Shown here in pieces: positions 1 through 5,568 of a stretch of DNA of 5,568 bases (within the stretch, counting starts at the first letter, position 1; each line of letters starts with the position of its first letter). Under the pieces are notes generated by a model, which was not told where the DNA came from, did no database searches, and worked only from the letters and a program-made list of their open reading frames with translations. Source of the DNA: Alphaproteobacteria bacterium (lineage in GTDB: Bacteria; Pseudomonadota; Alphaproteobacteria; UBA6615); assembly GCA_013003285.1 (NCBI GenBank), contig JABDJY010000366.1, positions 1 through 5,568 on the forward strand, read 5' to 3'. The translations under genes were made by a program, and so were the position numbers.

Positions 1-2
1 AT

Positions 3-881
3 TGCGAGCACTACGAATGCCGCGTCCCCGAGGACGGGTTCGATCCCGCCGGGTGCCAGTTGACCCTCAACAAGTGGATCACCGGCGGCGCGGCGGCGAC
101 GGCCCAATCGGTCGCCGACGCGGTGGATGGCTATAAGTTCGATCAAGCGGCGAGCGCCATCTACCAGTTCGTCTGGCACACCTTCTGCGATTGGTATCTG
201 GAATTCGCCAAGCCGGTGCTCCAGGGCGACGACGAGGCGGCGAAGCAGGAAACCCGCGCCGCCACCGCCTGGACCCTCAACACCATTTTGCGGGTGCTGC
301 ACCCGTTCATGCCCCATCTTACCGAAGAACTGTGGGAGCAGTTCGGTGATGATGGGCTGCTCATGGCCAGCGCCTGGCCGGCGGGTGATGTGGCGACGGT
401 CGACAGCGCGGCGGCGGCGGAAATGGACTGGGTGGTGCGGCTGATCTCCGAAATACGTGCGGTGCGCAGCGAGGTTAATGTGCCCGGCGGGGCCAAGATT
501 CCGGCCATCCTGCGCGACGCCGGCGATGACAGCAAGGTGCGTCTGGCGACCCATCGCGATCAGATACTATGGCTGGCGCGGCTCGAGGATGTGACGCTGG
601 ACGGCGATATTCCGGAAGGCTCGGTACAGCTCGTCCTCGACGAGGCCACCTTGGCGCTGCCGTTGGCAAACTTTGTCGATCTGGATCAGGAACGCGCCCG
701 CCTGAAGAAGGAAATCGACAAGCTAGGTTCCGACATGGCGCAGATCGATAAGAAGCTGGCGAACGAGAACTTCACCAGCAGGGCGCCGGAAGAAGTGGTC
801 GTCGAACAGCATGAGCGCCGCGCCACCGCAGCCGACGCCAAGGAAAAGCTGCAAGCAGCGCTCGAACGCCTAACCGCCTAA
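3..881 (+). CDS. valS: Valyl-tRNA synthetase, C-terminal part (partial at left edge)
   Basis: This is the last 292 residues of valyl-tRNA synthetase, the cytoplasmic class I enzyme that charges tRNA(Val). The frame is open to the left edge, so the catalytic Rossmann domain with its HIGH and KMSKS motifs and the editing domain lie outside the window. What remains fits the ValRS C-terminus. An anticodon-binding helical domain includes CDWYLEFAKP (about fragment residues 62-71) and HPFMPHLTEELWEQF (about 100-114). The conserved RAVRSEVNVPGG segment follows at about 153-164. A charged coiled-coil tRNA-binding arm (about 227-291, starting LDQERARLKKEIDKL) ends the protein, which is diagnostic of ValRS against IleRS and LeuRS. 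The TTG at 60 is an internal Leu codon, not a start. The TAA stop (879-881) overlaps the stop of the convergent channel gene by four bases. The sequence looks intact and functional. Confidence 0.96.
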   Translation, partial: CEHYECRVPEDGFDPAGCQLTLNKWITGGAAATAQSVADAVDGYKFDQAASAIYQFVWHTFCDWYLEFAKPVLQGDDEAAKQETRAATAWTLNTILRVLHPFMPHLTEELWEQFGDDGLLMASAWPAGDVATVDSAAAAEMDWVVRLISEIRAVRSEVNVPGGAKIPAILRDAGDDSKVRLATHRDQILWLARLEDVTLDGDIPEGSVQLVLDEATLALPLANFVDLDQERARLKKEIDKLGSDMAQIDKKLANENFTSRAPEEVVVEQHERRATAADAKEKLQAALERLTA

Positions 882-2875
882 GTCGACGGCGCGTCGGCGG
901 CGGCGGTCGCGAGGGCCGCGGCACCGGCTGGCGCGGCGGGCTTGGTCTCGTCTTCTTCGTCTTCCGCATCCTGCGCCGACGGGACATGGACCGTGACTTG
1001 GCGGTGGGCGAATTTGATACCGTGCTCGGCGAAGGCCTGTTGGATCAATTGGTAGGCCGCCCGGCGAATGAGGAATTGCTCGCCGGGGATCGCCATGAAC
1101 TTCACCCGCACGACAATGGCTGAATCCTCCATTGCAAAGACGCCCTGCGATTTAAGCGTTTGCAGGATATTGGGTCCCATATCGGGGTCAGCCTGCAGCT
1201 TGGCGCCGATCTCGCGGATGATCTTCTTTACTTGGATCATATTGGTGTCGTAGGGCACGCGGAATTCCAGCCTCATCACCACCCAATCGCGGCTGTAATT
1301 GGTAATCTTGCTGAGCTCGCCATAGGGGATGGTATTCACCGGCCCGCGATGGTGACGCAGACGCAGGCTGCGCAAGCGGATACCCTCGACAGTGCCTTTG
1401 ACGTCACCCGTGTCGATATACTCGCCCATGCGGAAGGCGTCATCGAGCAGATAGAACACGCCCGACACGATATCGCGCACCAGGGTCTGCGCACCGAAAC
1501 CGATGGCCAGGCCGACCACCCCGGCGCCGGCCAGAAGCGGGCCGATGTCCACGCCCAGTGACGACAGAATGATCATGGTCACCATGACGATGATGACGAT
1601 GGCCAGGAACTTGCGCAGCAGGGGCAGCATGGTGGCGACCCGCGAGCCGGCCTTGCCGCCTTCGCCTTCCGACATGCCGCCATTTTCGCCGTCGGGTCCG
1701 ACGCCTTCGGCGGCGAGCTTGAGGTCGATTGCGGTGCGGATCAGCTCCCAGCCGATAAAGGCGATGACCAGTACCACCACCACATCGAGCACCGCGCGCG
1801 CCAGGGTCCCGCCCATGGTCTGCTCGGCGGTAGCCCACAGGTTGATGCCCCAGATGCCGAGGATGGCCAGAAACGCCGTGGCGACGATGATCACCCGCAC
1901 CGCGTGGTGGATTACCACCGCATAGGCATTGCGCGGCAGGTGAGCGTCGAACTGCGGCTCGGACTCGGCCGCCGACGATTCTATTGCTTCGCCGGTGGCC
2001 GACGCCTCGACGAGATCGGTTTCGACGTCGTCGTCATCGTGGGTATGGGGTAGAAAATGGTCGAGCAGGATGTGGGCGATGCGGTCGGCCAGGGGCACCG
2101 CGGCGATCATCAGTAGCGACAGGATCGCCGCCGTGGTTACCGAGGCCTGTTCGAGCAGCAGTCCGGCCGCCCAGGTCAGCCAGACCAGGGCCACATAGAC
2201 GGTGGCGACCACCGGCCAGATGTCGGCGAGAATGGCGCGCAACCGGTCCAGCGTCGTCCCGTGGGCGGCCTTGCCGCGGATATAGGCGCCGACCGGCTGC
2301 CGGCTGTGCCAGACGAATGTGATGATCAGCCCGGTGATCACCAGCCCGACACCCATGACCATGAGCAGATGGGCTTCCTCGGGAATGCCCAAAACCTGAA
2401 ACAAGCCGCAGGTGAGAAACCCGAAGGCGGTGATCGAGGCGATCCACATCAGCCAGCGGTGGCAATAGAGCGCAGCCGCATTGCTCAAGGTAGCGAAGCG
2501 CAGCGCCGGGGCGTAGGGGGCGATGACCACCCGCGACGCGGCGCCGACGAGACGCACCACGACAATCGCCGAGACATAGGTGATGACGAAGAGCCGCACG
2601 GTCTCGTCGCCCTCGAGCACCGCGAAGTAGACCGCCAGCACCGGCACCACGAAGGCGGCGATCGATAGCAGATCGAGCAGCGAGCGCAGGATCACCCGCA
2701 CTAGGCGCACCGAGGCTTCATGGCACGGCGCCTCGACGATCCTGGCCCTGGTTTTCGCGGTCAGCCGGTCGAAGAGCCAGCTGCCGGCGAAGCCGATAAC
2801 CGCCAGCGCGATGGCCCAACCGACCAAGGTGAAGAACCGGATGGAACGGTCGCCGCTGACTTTGTCGTAGGCCAT
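878..2875 (-). CDS. MscS-family mechanosensitive ion channel, main membrane and channel part (frameshifted gene)
   Basis: This 665-residue frame encodes an inner-membrane channel of the MscS family, which opens under membrane tension to release solutes on hypo-osmotic shock. About ten or eleven hydrophobic segments are visible, near residues 13-35, 62-87, 92-118, 140-163, 168-189, 218-241, 248-270, 317-345, 361-380 and 421-440. The pore-lining Gly/Ala-rich MscS helix follows at about 444-478 (IGPLLAGAGVVGLAIGFGAQ). Next come the beta domain (FRMGEYIDTGDVKGTVEGI, NTIPYGELSKITNYSRDW) and the C-terminal alpha/beta domain, to about 633. An acidic then Ala/Pro-rich tail ends it. Hydrophilic linkers lie at about 276-313 (with HTHDDDD) and 386-412. 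The ATG at 2875 has no well-spaced Shine-Dalgarno, and homologous large channels begin with a signal peptide. I therefore infer that the true N-terminus is the piece starting at 3222, joined by a frameshift near 2890. With one base restored the protein has about 781 residues, a normal size for this subfamily. The channel identity is secure; the state of the 5' end is not. Confidence 0.93.
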   Translation of the reverse strand: MAYDKVSGDRSIRFFTLVGWAIALAVIGFAGSWLFDRLTAKTRARIVEAPCHEASVRLVRVILRSLLDLLSIAAFVVPVLAVYFAVLEGDETVRLFVITYVSAIVVVRLVGAASRVVIAPYAPALRFATLSNAAALYCHRWLMWIASITAFGFLTCGLFQVLGIPEEAHLLMVMGVGLVITGLIITFVWHSRQPVGAYIRGKAAHGTTLDRLRAILADIWPVVATVYVALVWLTWAAGLLLEQASVTTAAILSLLMIAAVPLADRIAHILLDHFLPHTHDDDDVETDLVEASATGEAIESSAAESEPQFDAHLPRNAYAVVIHHAVRVIIVATAFLAILGIWGINLWATAEQTMGGTLARAVLDVVVVLVIAFIGWELIRTAIDLKLAAEGVGPDGENGGMSEGEGGKAGSRVATMLPLLRKFLAIVIIVMVTMIILSSLGVDIGPLLAGAGVVGLAIGFGAQTLVRDIVSGVFYLLDDAFRMGEYIDTGDVKGTVEGIRLRSLRLRHHRGPVNTIPYGELSKITNYSRDWVVMRLEFRVPYDTNMIQVKKIIREIGAKLQADPDMGPNILQTLKSQGVFAMEDSAIVVRVKFMAIPGEQFLIRRAAYQLIQQAFAEHGIKFAHRQVTVHVPSAQDAEDEEDETKPAAPAGAAALATAAADAPST

Positions 2876-3222
2876 GACGAAGGCGTCCGGCCCTCGTCGA
2901 CCGCGCCGAATACGTCAACCAGGCGTTCGCTCAGCAGCAATCCCTGTGCCTGCATGCCATCCAGGAACGAGCCGGTGCCGCCGGTCTCATCCGCGCCGCT
3001 TTGCTCGGCCATGACCGCAAGCTGATCGATCAGGATTTGCCGGACTTGCCCATCGGTCATCCGCGCAAGGAAACCCTCCATCTCGGTCTGCGACATGCCG
3101 GCTGGCAGTTCCACCATGGCCGGCGCGTCGGCGTTCTGCGCCATCGCCGGATGTGCCGCGGTCGCAATGAGGAGAAATGCGGCGACAAGCGGCAAGGCTG
3201 CGAGGGAGCGCCAGTGAATCAT
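2761..3222 (-). CDS. N-terminal piece of the MscS-family channel gene: signal peptide and short periplasmic domain, then out of frame
   Basis: This 153-codon frame starts with a clear Sec signal peptide: MIHWRS, a hydrophobic core at about residues 7-22, and AMA|Q cleavage after residue 28. A short soluble helical stretch follows to about residue 111, containing MSQTEMEGFLARMTDGQVRQ and LLLSERLVDVFGAVDEG. Large alphaproteobacterial MscS-like channels carry exactly this type of N-terminus before their first membrane helix. After about residue 111 (near 2890) the frame becomes Ser/Pro/Thr-rich, low-complexity translation overlapping the channel frame, and it stops at 2763-2761. The other frame there reads PDAFVMAYDKVSGD and flows into the first membrane helix. 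I infer that this is not a separate gene but the 5' end of the channel gene, separated by a one-base loss (or two-base gain) between about 2876 and 2914. The start at 3222 was preferred to the ATG at 3273 because it opens the signal peptide and has an AGGT six bases upstream. Confidence 0.7.
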   Translation of the reverse strand: MIHWRSLAALPLVAAFLLIATAAHPAMAQNADAPAMVELPAGMSQTEMEGFLARMTDGQVRQILIDQLAVMAEQSGADETGGTGSFLDGMQAQGLLLSERLVDVFGAVDEGRTPSSWPTTKSAATVPSGSSPWSVGPSRWRLSASPAAGSSTG

Positions 3223-3228
3223 CTGCTT

Positions 3229-3232
3229 ACCT
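3229..3232 (-). promoter_or_regulatory. Ribosome binding site deciding the channel-gene start
   Basis: On the minus strand the sequence ACAGGTAAGCAGATG places AGGT six bases before the ATG at 3222. The core is short but well spaced. The upstream in-frame ATG at 3273 would put a hydrophilic extension before the signal peptide, so this site supports 3222 as the start. Confidence 0.5.
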
Positions 3233-3262
3233 GTGAGTTGAACGGTTCTAGGTGGGGCTTCG

Positions 3263-3290
3263 AGTATACGCACGTGACTATTCGCGGTAA
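3263..3290 (-). promoter_or_regulatory. Candidate promoter of the channel gene
   Basis: Read on the minus strand, TATACT (3268-3263) matches five of six bases of the sigma-70 -10 box. TTACCG (3290-3285) is a weak -35 (three of six), with a 16-base spacer. Transcription would begin near 3256 and give a leader of about 34 bases before the ATG at 3222. The spacer holds the palindrome CACGTG flanked by ATA and TAT. The -10 is good, but the -35 is poor, so this is only a candidate. Confidence 0.35.
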
Positions 3291-3341
3291 CCCCGCGTTT
3301 GGGGCCAGCGCTGGTCTATAGATGCGCCGAGATGGCGAAAG

Positions 3342-3365
3342 GTTACAGCGCTTGTTACAGCGGTT
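3342..3365 (+). repeat. Tandem direct repeat of 12 bp upstream of ilvD
   Basis: GTTACAGCGCTT (3342-3353) is followed directly by GTTACAGCGGTT (3354-3365). Eleven of twelve positions agree, and the nine-base core GTTACAGCG is exact in both. Roughly one helical turn separates the copies, the geometry of a site bound by a dimer on one DNA face. The repeat lies about 16-39 bases upstream of the proposed ilvD -35 box, where an activator would sit. It could also serve the divergent channel gene. The cognate regulator is unknown. Confidence 0.6.
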
Positions 3366-3380
3366 GGCGAGTCCGCCACC

Positions 3381-3409
3381 TAGTCAGCGGCAGAAGGCGC
3401 TTGTATGCT
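3381..3409 (+). promoter_or_regulatory. Candidate promoter of ilvD
   Basis: TAGTCA (3381-3386) and TATGCT (3404-3409), separated by 17 bases, each match four of six positions of the sigma-70 boxes. Transcription would start near 3416, leaving a leader of about 37 bases before the ilvD ATG. There is no room for a leader peptide with a classic branched-chain attenuator. The match is modest, and a weak promoter like this would fit dependence on an activator at the adjacent tandem repeat. Confidence 0.3.
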
Positions 3410-3452
3410 CGCGGCCAATCGAACAATTGCGCTTTTTTGAGGAGAGAATCTG

Positions 3453-5192
3453 ATGGACGGCAACGGATCCGCGAACGGCGAGTGGGACAAGTCGAAACTG
3501 CCCAGCCGGCACGTCTCGGTGGGCAATACCAGCGCGCCGCACCGGGCGTTTTATTACGCCATGGGGATGACGGACGAGGAAATCCGCCAGCCCTTCGTCG
3601 GCGTTGTGACCACCTGGAACGAGGCCGCGCCGTGCAACATCGCCCTGTCGCGCCAGGCCCAGGCGGCCAAGGTCGGGGTGCGCGAGGCCGGTGGCACGCC
3701 GCGCGAGTTCACCACCATCACGGTGACCGACGGCATCGCCATGGGCCATGACGGCATGCGCTCGTCGCTAGTCAGCCGCGAGGTCATCGCCGATTCCACC
3801 GAGCTCACCGTGCGCGGCCACTCCTACGACGCCATTGTCGGCCTAGCCGGCTGCGACAAGTCGCTGCCCGGCCTGATGATGGCCATGCTGCGCCTCAACG
3901 TGCCGTCGGTGTTCATGTATGGCGGCTCGATCCTGCCCGGCAGGTTCAAGGGCAAGGATGTCACCATCATCGATGTGTTCGAAGGGGTCGGCGCCAACGC
4001 CGCCGGGTCCATGTCGGACGAGGATCTGCACGAGCTGGAATGCGCCGCCTGTCCATCGGCCGGCGCCTGCGGCGGCCAGTTCACCGCCAACACCATGGCG
4101 TGCGTGTCCGAGGCCATCGGCCTGGCGCTGCCCGGGTCGGCCGGCGCCCCGGCGCCCTATGAGAGCCGCGACGATTACGCCGTGGCCAGCGGCAAGGCGG
4201 TGATGGAGCTGGTCAAGAGCCAGCTGCGCCCGCGCGATATCGTCACCCGTAAATCGTTTGAAAACGCCGCCGCCATCGTCGCCGCGACCGGCGGTTCGAC
4301 CAATGCCGGCCTGCATCTGCCGGCCATGGCCAGCGAGGCGGGCATCGATTTCGACCTGTTCGACGTCTGCGAGGTCATGCGCCGCACGCCCTATATCGCC
4401 GACCTGAAACCGGGCGGGCGCTATGTGGCCAAGGATATGTTCGATGTGGGCGGCGTCGGCATCGTCATCCAGCAGCTGCTCGAGGGCGGCTATATGCATG
4501 GTGACTGCATGACGGTGACCGGCAAGACCCTGGCCGAGAATTACGGCGATGTGGTGTTCCCCATCGACCAGGACGTGGTGCGGCCGATCACCAATCCCCT
4601 GTCGGAAACCGGCGGCGTGGTCGGGCTCAAGGGTAATCTGGCGCCGCAAGGCGCGATCGTAAAGATCGCCGGGCTGCACAGCATTCAGTTCCGTGGACCG
4701 GCCCGGGTCTTCGAGCGCGAGGAGGATTGCCTGCAGGCGGTGCTCGACCGCAACTACGAAGAAGGCGATGTGCTGGTCATTCGCAACGAAGGCCCCAAGG
4801 GCGGGCCGGGCATGCGCGAGATGCTGTCGACCACCGGCGCGCTGTACGGCCAGGATATGGGAGAGAAGGTGGCGCTGATCACCGACGGGCGTTTCTCCGG
4901 CGGCACGCGCGGCTTCTGCATCGGCCATGTGGGCCCGGAAGCGGCGGCGGGCGGTCCCATCGGCCTGATCGAGACCGGCGACATGATCGTCATCGACGCC
5001 GAGGCCGGCACCCTGGAGGTGGAGTTATCCGACGAAGAACTGGCGGCGCGGGCCAAGAACTGGAAGCCCCACGCCAACAACTACCAGGCCGGCACCTTGT
5101 GGAAATACGCCCAGACGGTCGGCGACGCCCGCTACGGCGCCATCACCCACCCGGGCGCCAAGGCCGAGACCCACGTGTATGCGGATTTATAG
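3453..5192 (+). CDS. ilvD: Dihydroxy-acid dehydratase
   Basis: This complete 579-residue cytoplasmic enzyme of the IlvD/Edd family dehydrates 2,3-dihydroxy-isovalerate and 2,3-dihydroxy-3-methylvalerate to the 2-keto acids that precede valine/leucine/pantothenate and isoleucine. Both family signatures are present: GCDKSLPG (residues 133-140) and ALITDGRFSGGT (474-485). Cys61 (NEAAPCN), Cys134 (CDK) and Cys206 (CPSAGACGG) fit the three ligands of the [2Fe-2S] type in position and spacing. Asp135 and Lys136 fit the Mg-binding Asp and carbamylated Lys, and Ser482 fits the catalytic base. GGSTN at 280-284 is also typical. The length agrees with the alphaproteobacterial form and is shorter than the E. 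coli enzyme. The related sugar-acid dehydratases and Edd are less likely given the overall pattern (SRHV near the N-terminus, THPG near the C-terminus). The start is supported by GAGGAG at 3439-3444, eight bases before the ATG. ilvC or ilvBN are not adjacent here. Confidence 0.97.
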   Translation: MDGNGSANGEWDKSKLPSRHVSVGNTSAPHRAFYYAMGMTDEEIRQPFVGVVTTWNEAAPCNIALSRQAQAAKVGVREAGGTPREFTTITVTDGIAMGHDGMRSSLVSREVIADSTELTVRGHSYDAIVGLAGCDKSLPGLMMAMLRLNVPSVFMYGGSILPGRFKGKDVTIIDVFEGVGANAAGSMSDEDLHELECAACPSAGACGGQFTANTMACVSEAIGLALPGSAGAPAPYESRDDYAVASGKAVMELVKSQLRPRDIVTRKSFENAAAIVAATGGSTNAGLHLPAMASEAGIDFDLFDVCEVMRRTPYIADLKPGGRYVAKDMFDVGGVGIVIQQLLEGGYMHGDCMTVTGKTLAENYGDVVFPIDQDVVRPITNPLSETGGVVGLKGNLAPQGAIVKIAGLHSIQFRGPARVFEREEDCLQAVLDRNYEEGDVLVIRNEGPKGGPGMREMLSTTGALYGQDMGEKVALITDGRFSGGTRGFCIGHVGPEAAAGGPIGLIETGDMIVIDAEAGTLEVELSDEELAARAKNWKPHANNYQAGTLWKYAQTVGDARYGAITHPGAKAETHVYADL

Positions 5193-5198
5193 TATAAT
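5193..5198 (+). promoter_or_regulatory. Consensus TATAAT next to the ilvD stop codon
   Basis: A perfect -10 hexamer directly follows the ilvD TAG, inside an AT-rich patch (5186-5203) that stands out from the GC-rich surroundings. A start about seven bases downstream would place the 5' end at the foot of the hairpin at 5200-5231. No recognisable -35 lies 16-18 bases upstream and there is no extended TGn. It is therefore a possible promoter for the small downstream gene, not a firm one. Confidence 0.3.
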
Positions 5199-5199
5199 C

Positions 5200-5231
5200 T
5201 TAGCCCGGCGCTGACCGTTCAGCGCCGCTAA
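5200..5231 (+). terminator. Strong hairpin between ilvD and the small membrane gene; terminator or leader structure
   Basis: GGCGCTGA (5207-5214) pairs perfectly with TCAGCGCC (5219-5226) around a four-base loop, CCGT. Beyond a CC bulge (5205-5206), TTAGC (5200-5204) pairs with GCTAA (5227-5231), giving 13 base pairs in all. No T tract follows on either strand, so a standard intrinsic terminator is doubtful. It could instead end ilvD transcripts weakly, protect the ilvD mRNA 3' end, or form a 5' leader stem four bases before the AGGAGG at 5235-5240. Confidence 0.5.
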
Positions 5232-5234
5232 CGC

Positions 5235-5240
5235 AGGAGG
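5235..5240 (+). promoter_or_regulatory. Consensus ribosome binding site for the small membrane gene
   Basis: AGGAGG, six bases before the ATG at 5247, is the best Shine-Dalgarno in the window. It decides the start and argues strongly that the open frame to the right edge is a real gene. Confidence 0.8.
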
Positions 5241-5246
5241 ACAGGC

Positions 5247-5568
5247 ATGCTGCGTCGTTTGATCGATGGGGTGTTGTTAGCCATTCTGGCGTGGTTTTTT
5301 ATTGTGCGGCTCGATGCCGGGCAGGTGGTGGGCGGGCTCGTCCTGGCCGCGGTAATCCTGTTCACCGGCTGGCGCATTTATCGTTTGTGGCAAAAGTATA
5401 AGCATCTGCTGGCGGAACTGGCGGCGGCGGAAGAGGCGCGGCTGTCCGACAACCCCAAAGAGGTCCAGCGGGCCGAGCGTATTCTGCGCTCGAGCCGCAT
5501 GATGCATGCCGCCGATATGTCCCTGGTGTCGGGCTTCGTCCTCGGCTCGGCGTTGAGTGGCGGCCAAG
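5247..5568 (+). CDS. Small membrane protein of unknown function (partial at right edge)
   Basis: I do not recognise this protein. The frame runs 107 codons from ATG to the window edge without a stop. It begins MLRRLIDGV. Two hydrophobic segments suited to span the membrane follow, at about residues 8-20 and 26-42, separated by a short loop (RLDAGQ). Next is a basic patch, RIYRLWQKYKH (43-53), and an Ala/Glu/Arg-rich, probably helical stretch (54-91). A second hydrophobic, small-residue segment, MSLVSGFVLGSALSGG (91-106), starts before the edge. The basic patch after the second segment suggests a hairpin with both ends in the cytoplasm. The gene lies 54 bases after ilvD on the same strand and may be read with it or from its own promoter near 5193. 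Codon use matches the neighbours, with no sign of transfer. Its full length and function cannot be judged from this part. Confidence 0.82.
   Translation, partial: MLRRLIDGVLLAILAWFFIVRLDAGQVVGGLVLAAVILFTGWRIYRLWQKYKHLLAELAAAEEARLSDNPKEVQRAERILRSSRMMHAADMSLVSGFVLGSALSGGQ

Noticed and set aside
60..62. TTG at 60 as a translation start
   Set aside because: The frame continues upstream to the left edge with residues that fit valyl-tRNA synthetase, so this codon is an internal leucine.
1160..1561. Plus-strand open frame opposite the MscS domain, and similar ones at 1503-1925 and 2261-2668
   Set aside because: All are antisense to the strongly supported channel gene, have no plausible ribosome binding site or domain, and show shadow-frame composition.
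2876..2914. Programmed -1 ribosomal frameshifting in the channel gene
   Set aside because: No slippery heptamer or obvious downstream stimulator is seen at the junction, so a sequence error or mutation is the simpler explanation. Raw reads and homologues would decide.
3220..3273. Longer start (ATG at 3273) for the N-terminal channel piece
   Set aside because: It would add 17 hydrophilic residues before a signal peptide and overlaps the candidate -10. The ATG at 3222 has a spaced AGGT and gives a normal signal peptide.
3433..3438. T6 run before ilvD as an intrinsic terminator or attenuator
   Set aside because: No stable hairpin precedes it and no leader peptide is encoded between the candidate promoter and ilvD. 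It more likely leads into the Shine-Dalgarno.
3843..4928. Long minus-strand open frame (361 codons) opposite ilvD
   Set aside because: It lies wholly inside a secure ilvD gene. Its translation is His/Gly/Ala/Asp-rich with no domain pattern, as expected from the complement of GC-rich coding DNA.
5277..5567. Minus-strand open frame at the right edge
   Set aside because: It is antisense to the frame at 5247, which has a consensus Shine-Dalgarno and clear membrane segments. The antisense translation is Gln/Arg/His-rich without recognisable features.

Overview
The window reads as a short chromosomal stretch of a GC-rich alphaproteobacterium, probably of the Rhodospirillales type. This rests on high GC at third codon positions, the close resemblance of the IlvD and ValRS sequences to alphaproteobacterial ones as I remember them, and a long signal-peptide-bearing MscS-family channel of a kind common in that class. 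No search was run, so the taxonomy is an inference.

Layout: (1) positions 3-881, + strand, hold the 3' third of valS (valyl-tRNA synthetase), cut by the left edge. (2) Positions 878-3222, - strand, hold one large mechanosensitive channel gene of the MscS family. It is split into two reading frames: an N-terminal piece with signal peptide (start at 3222) and the 665-residue membrane and channel piece (878-2875). A single-base shift near 2890 would rejoin them as a protein of about 781 residues. Its stop codon overlaps that of valS, tail to tail. (3) Positions 3223-3452 are a 230-bp divergent intergenic region carrying the candidate promoters of the channel gene and ilvD, a 12-bp tandem repeat and two small palindromes. 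(4) Positions 3453-5192, + strand, hold a complete ilvD (dihydroxy-acid dehydratase, branched-chain amino acid synthesis). (5) Positions 5193-5246 hold a consensus-like TATAAT and a strong hairpin. (6) From 5247 to the right edge, + strand, runs the 5' part of a small membrane-protein gene that I do not recognise, with an excellent ribosome binding site.

The genes are mostly unrelated housekeeping functions: protein synthesis, osmotic protection, and isoleucine/valine/leucine and pantothenate precursor synthesis. ilvD and the small membrane gene are codirectional and 54 bp apart, so they may be cotranscribed. I see no mobile element, CRISPR array, RNA gene or defence-type locus. The points most worth a second look are the channel-gene frameshift, the repeat ahead of ilvD and the hairpin ahead of the unknown membrane gene. 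I find no convincing evidence of a new biological system here.
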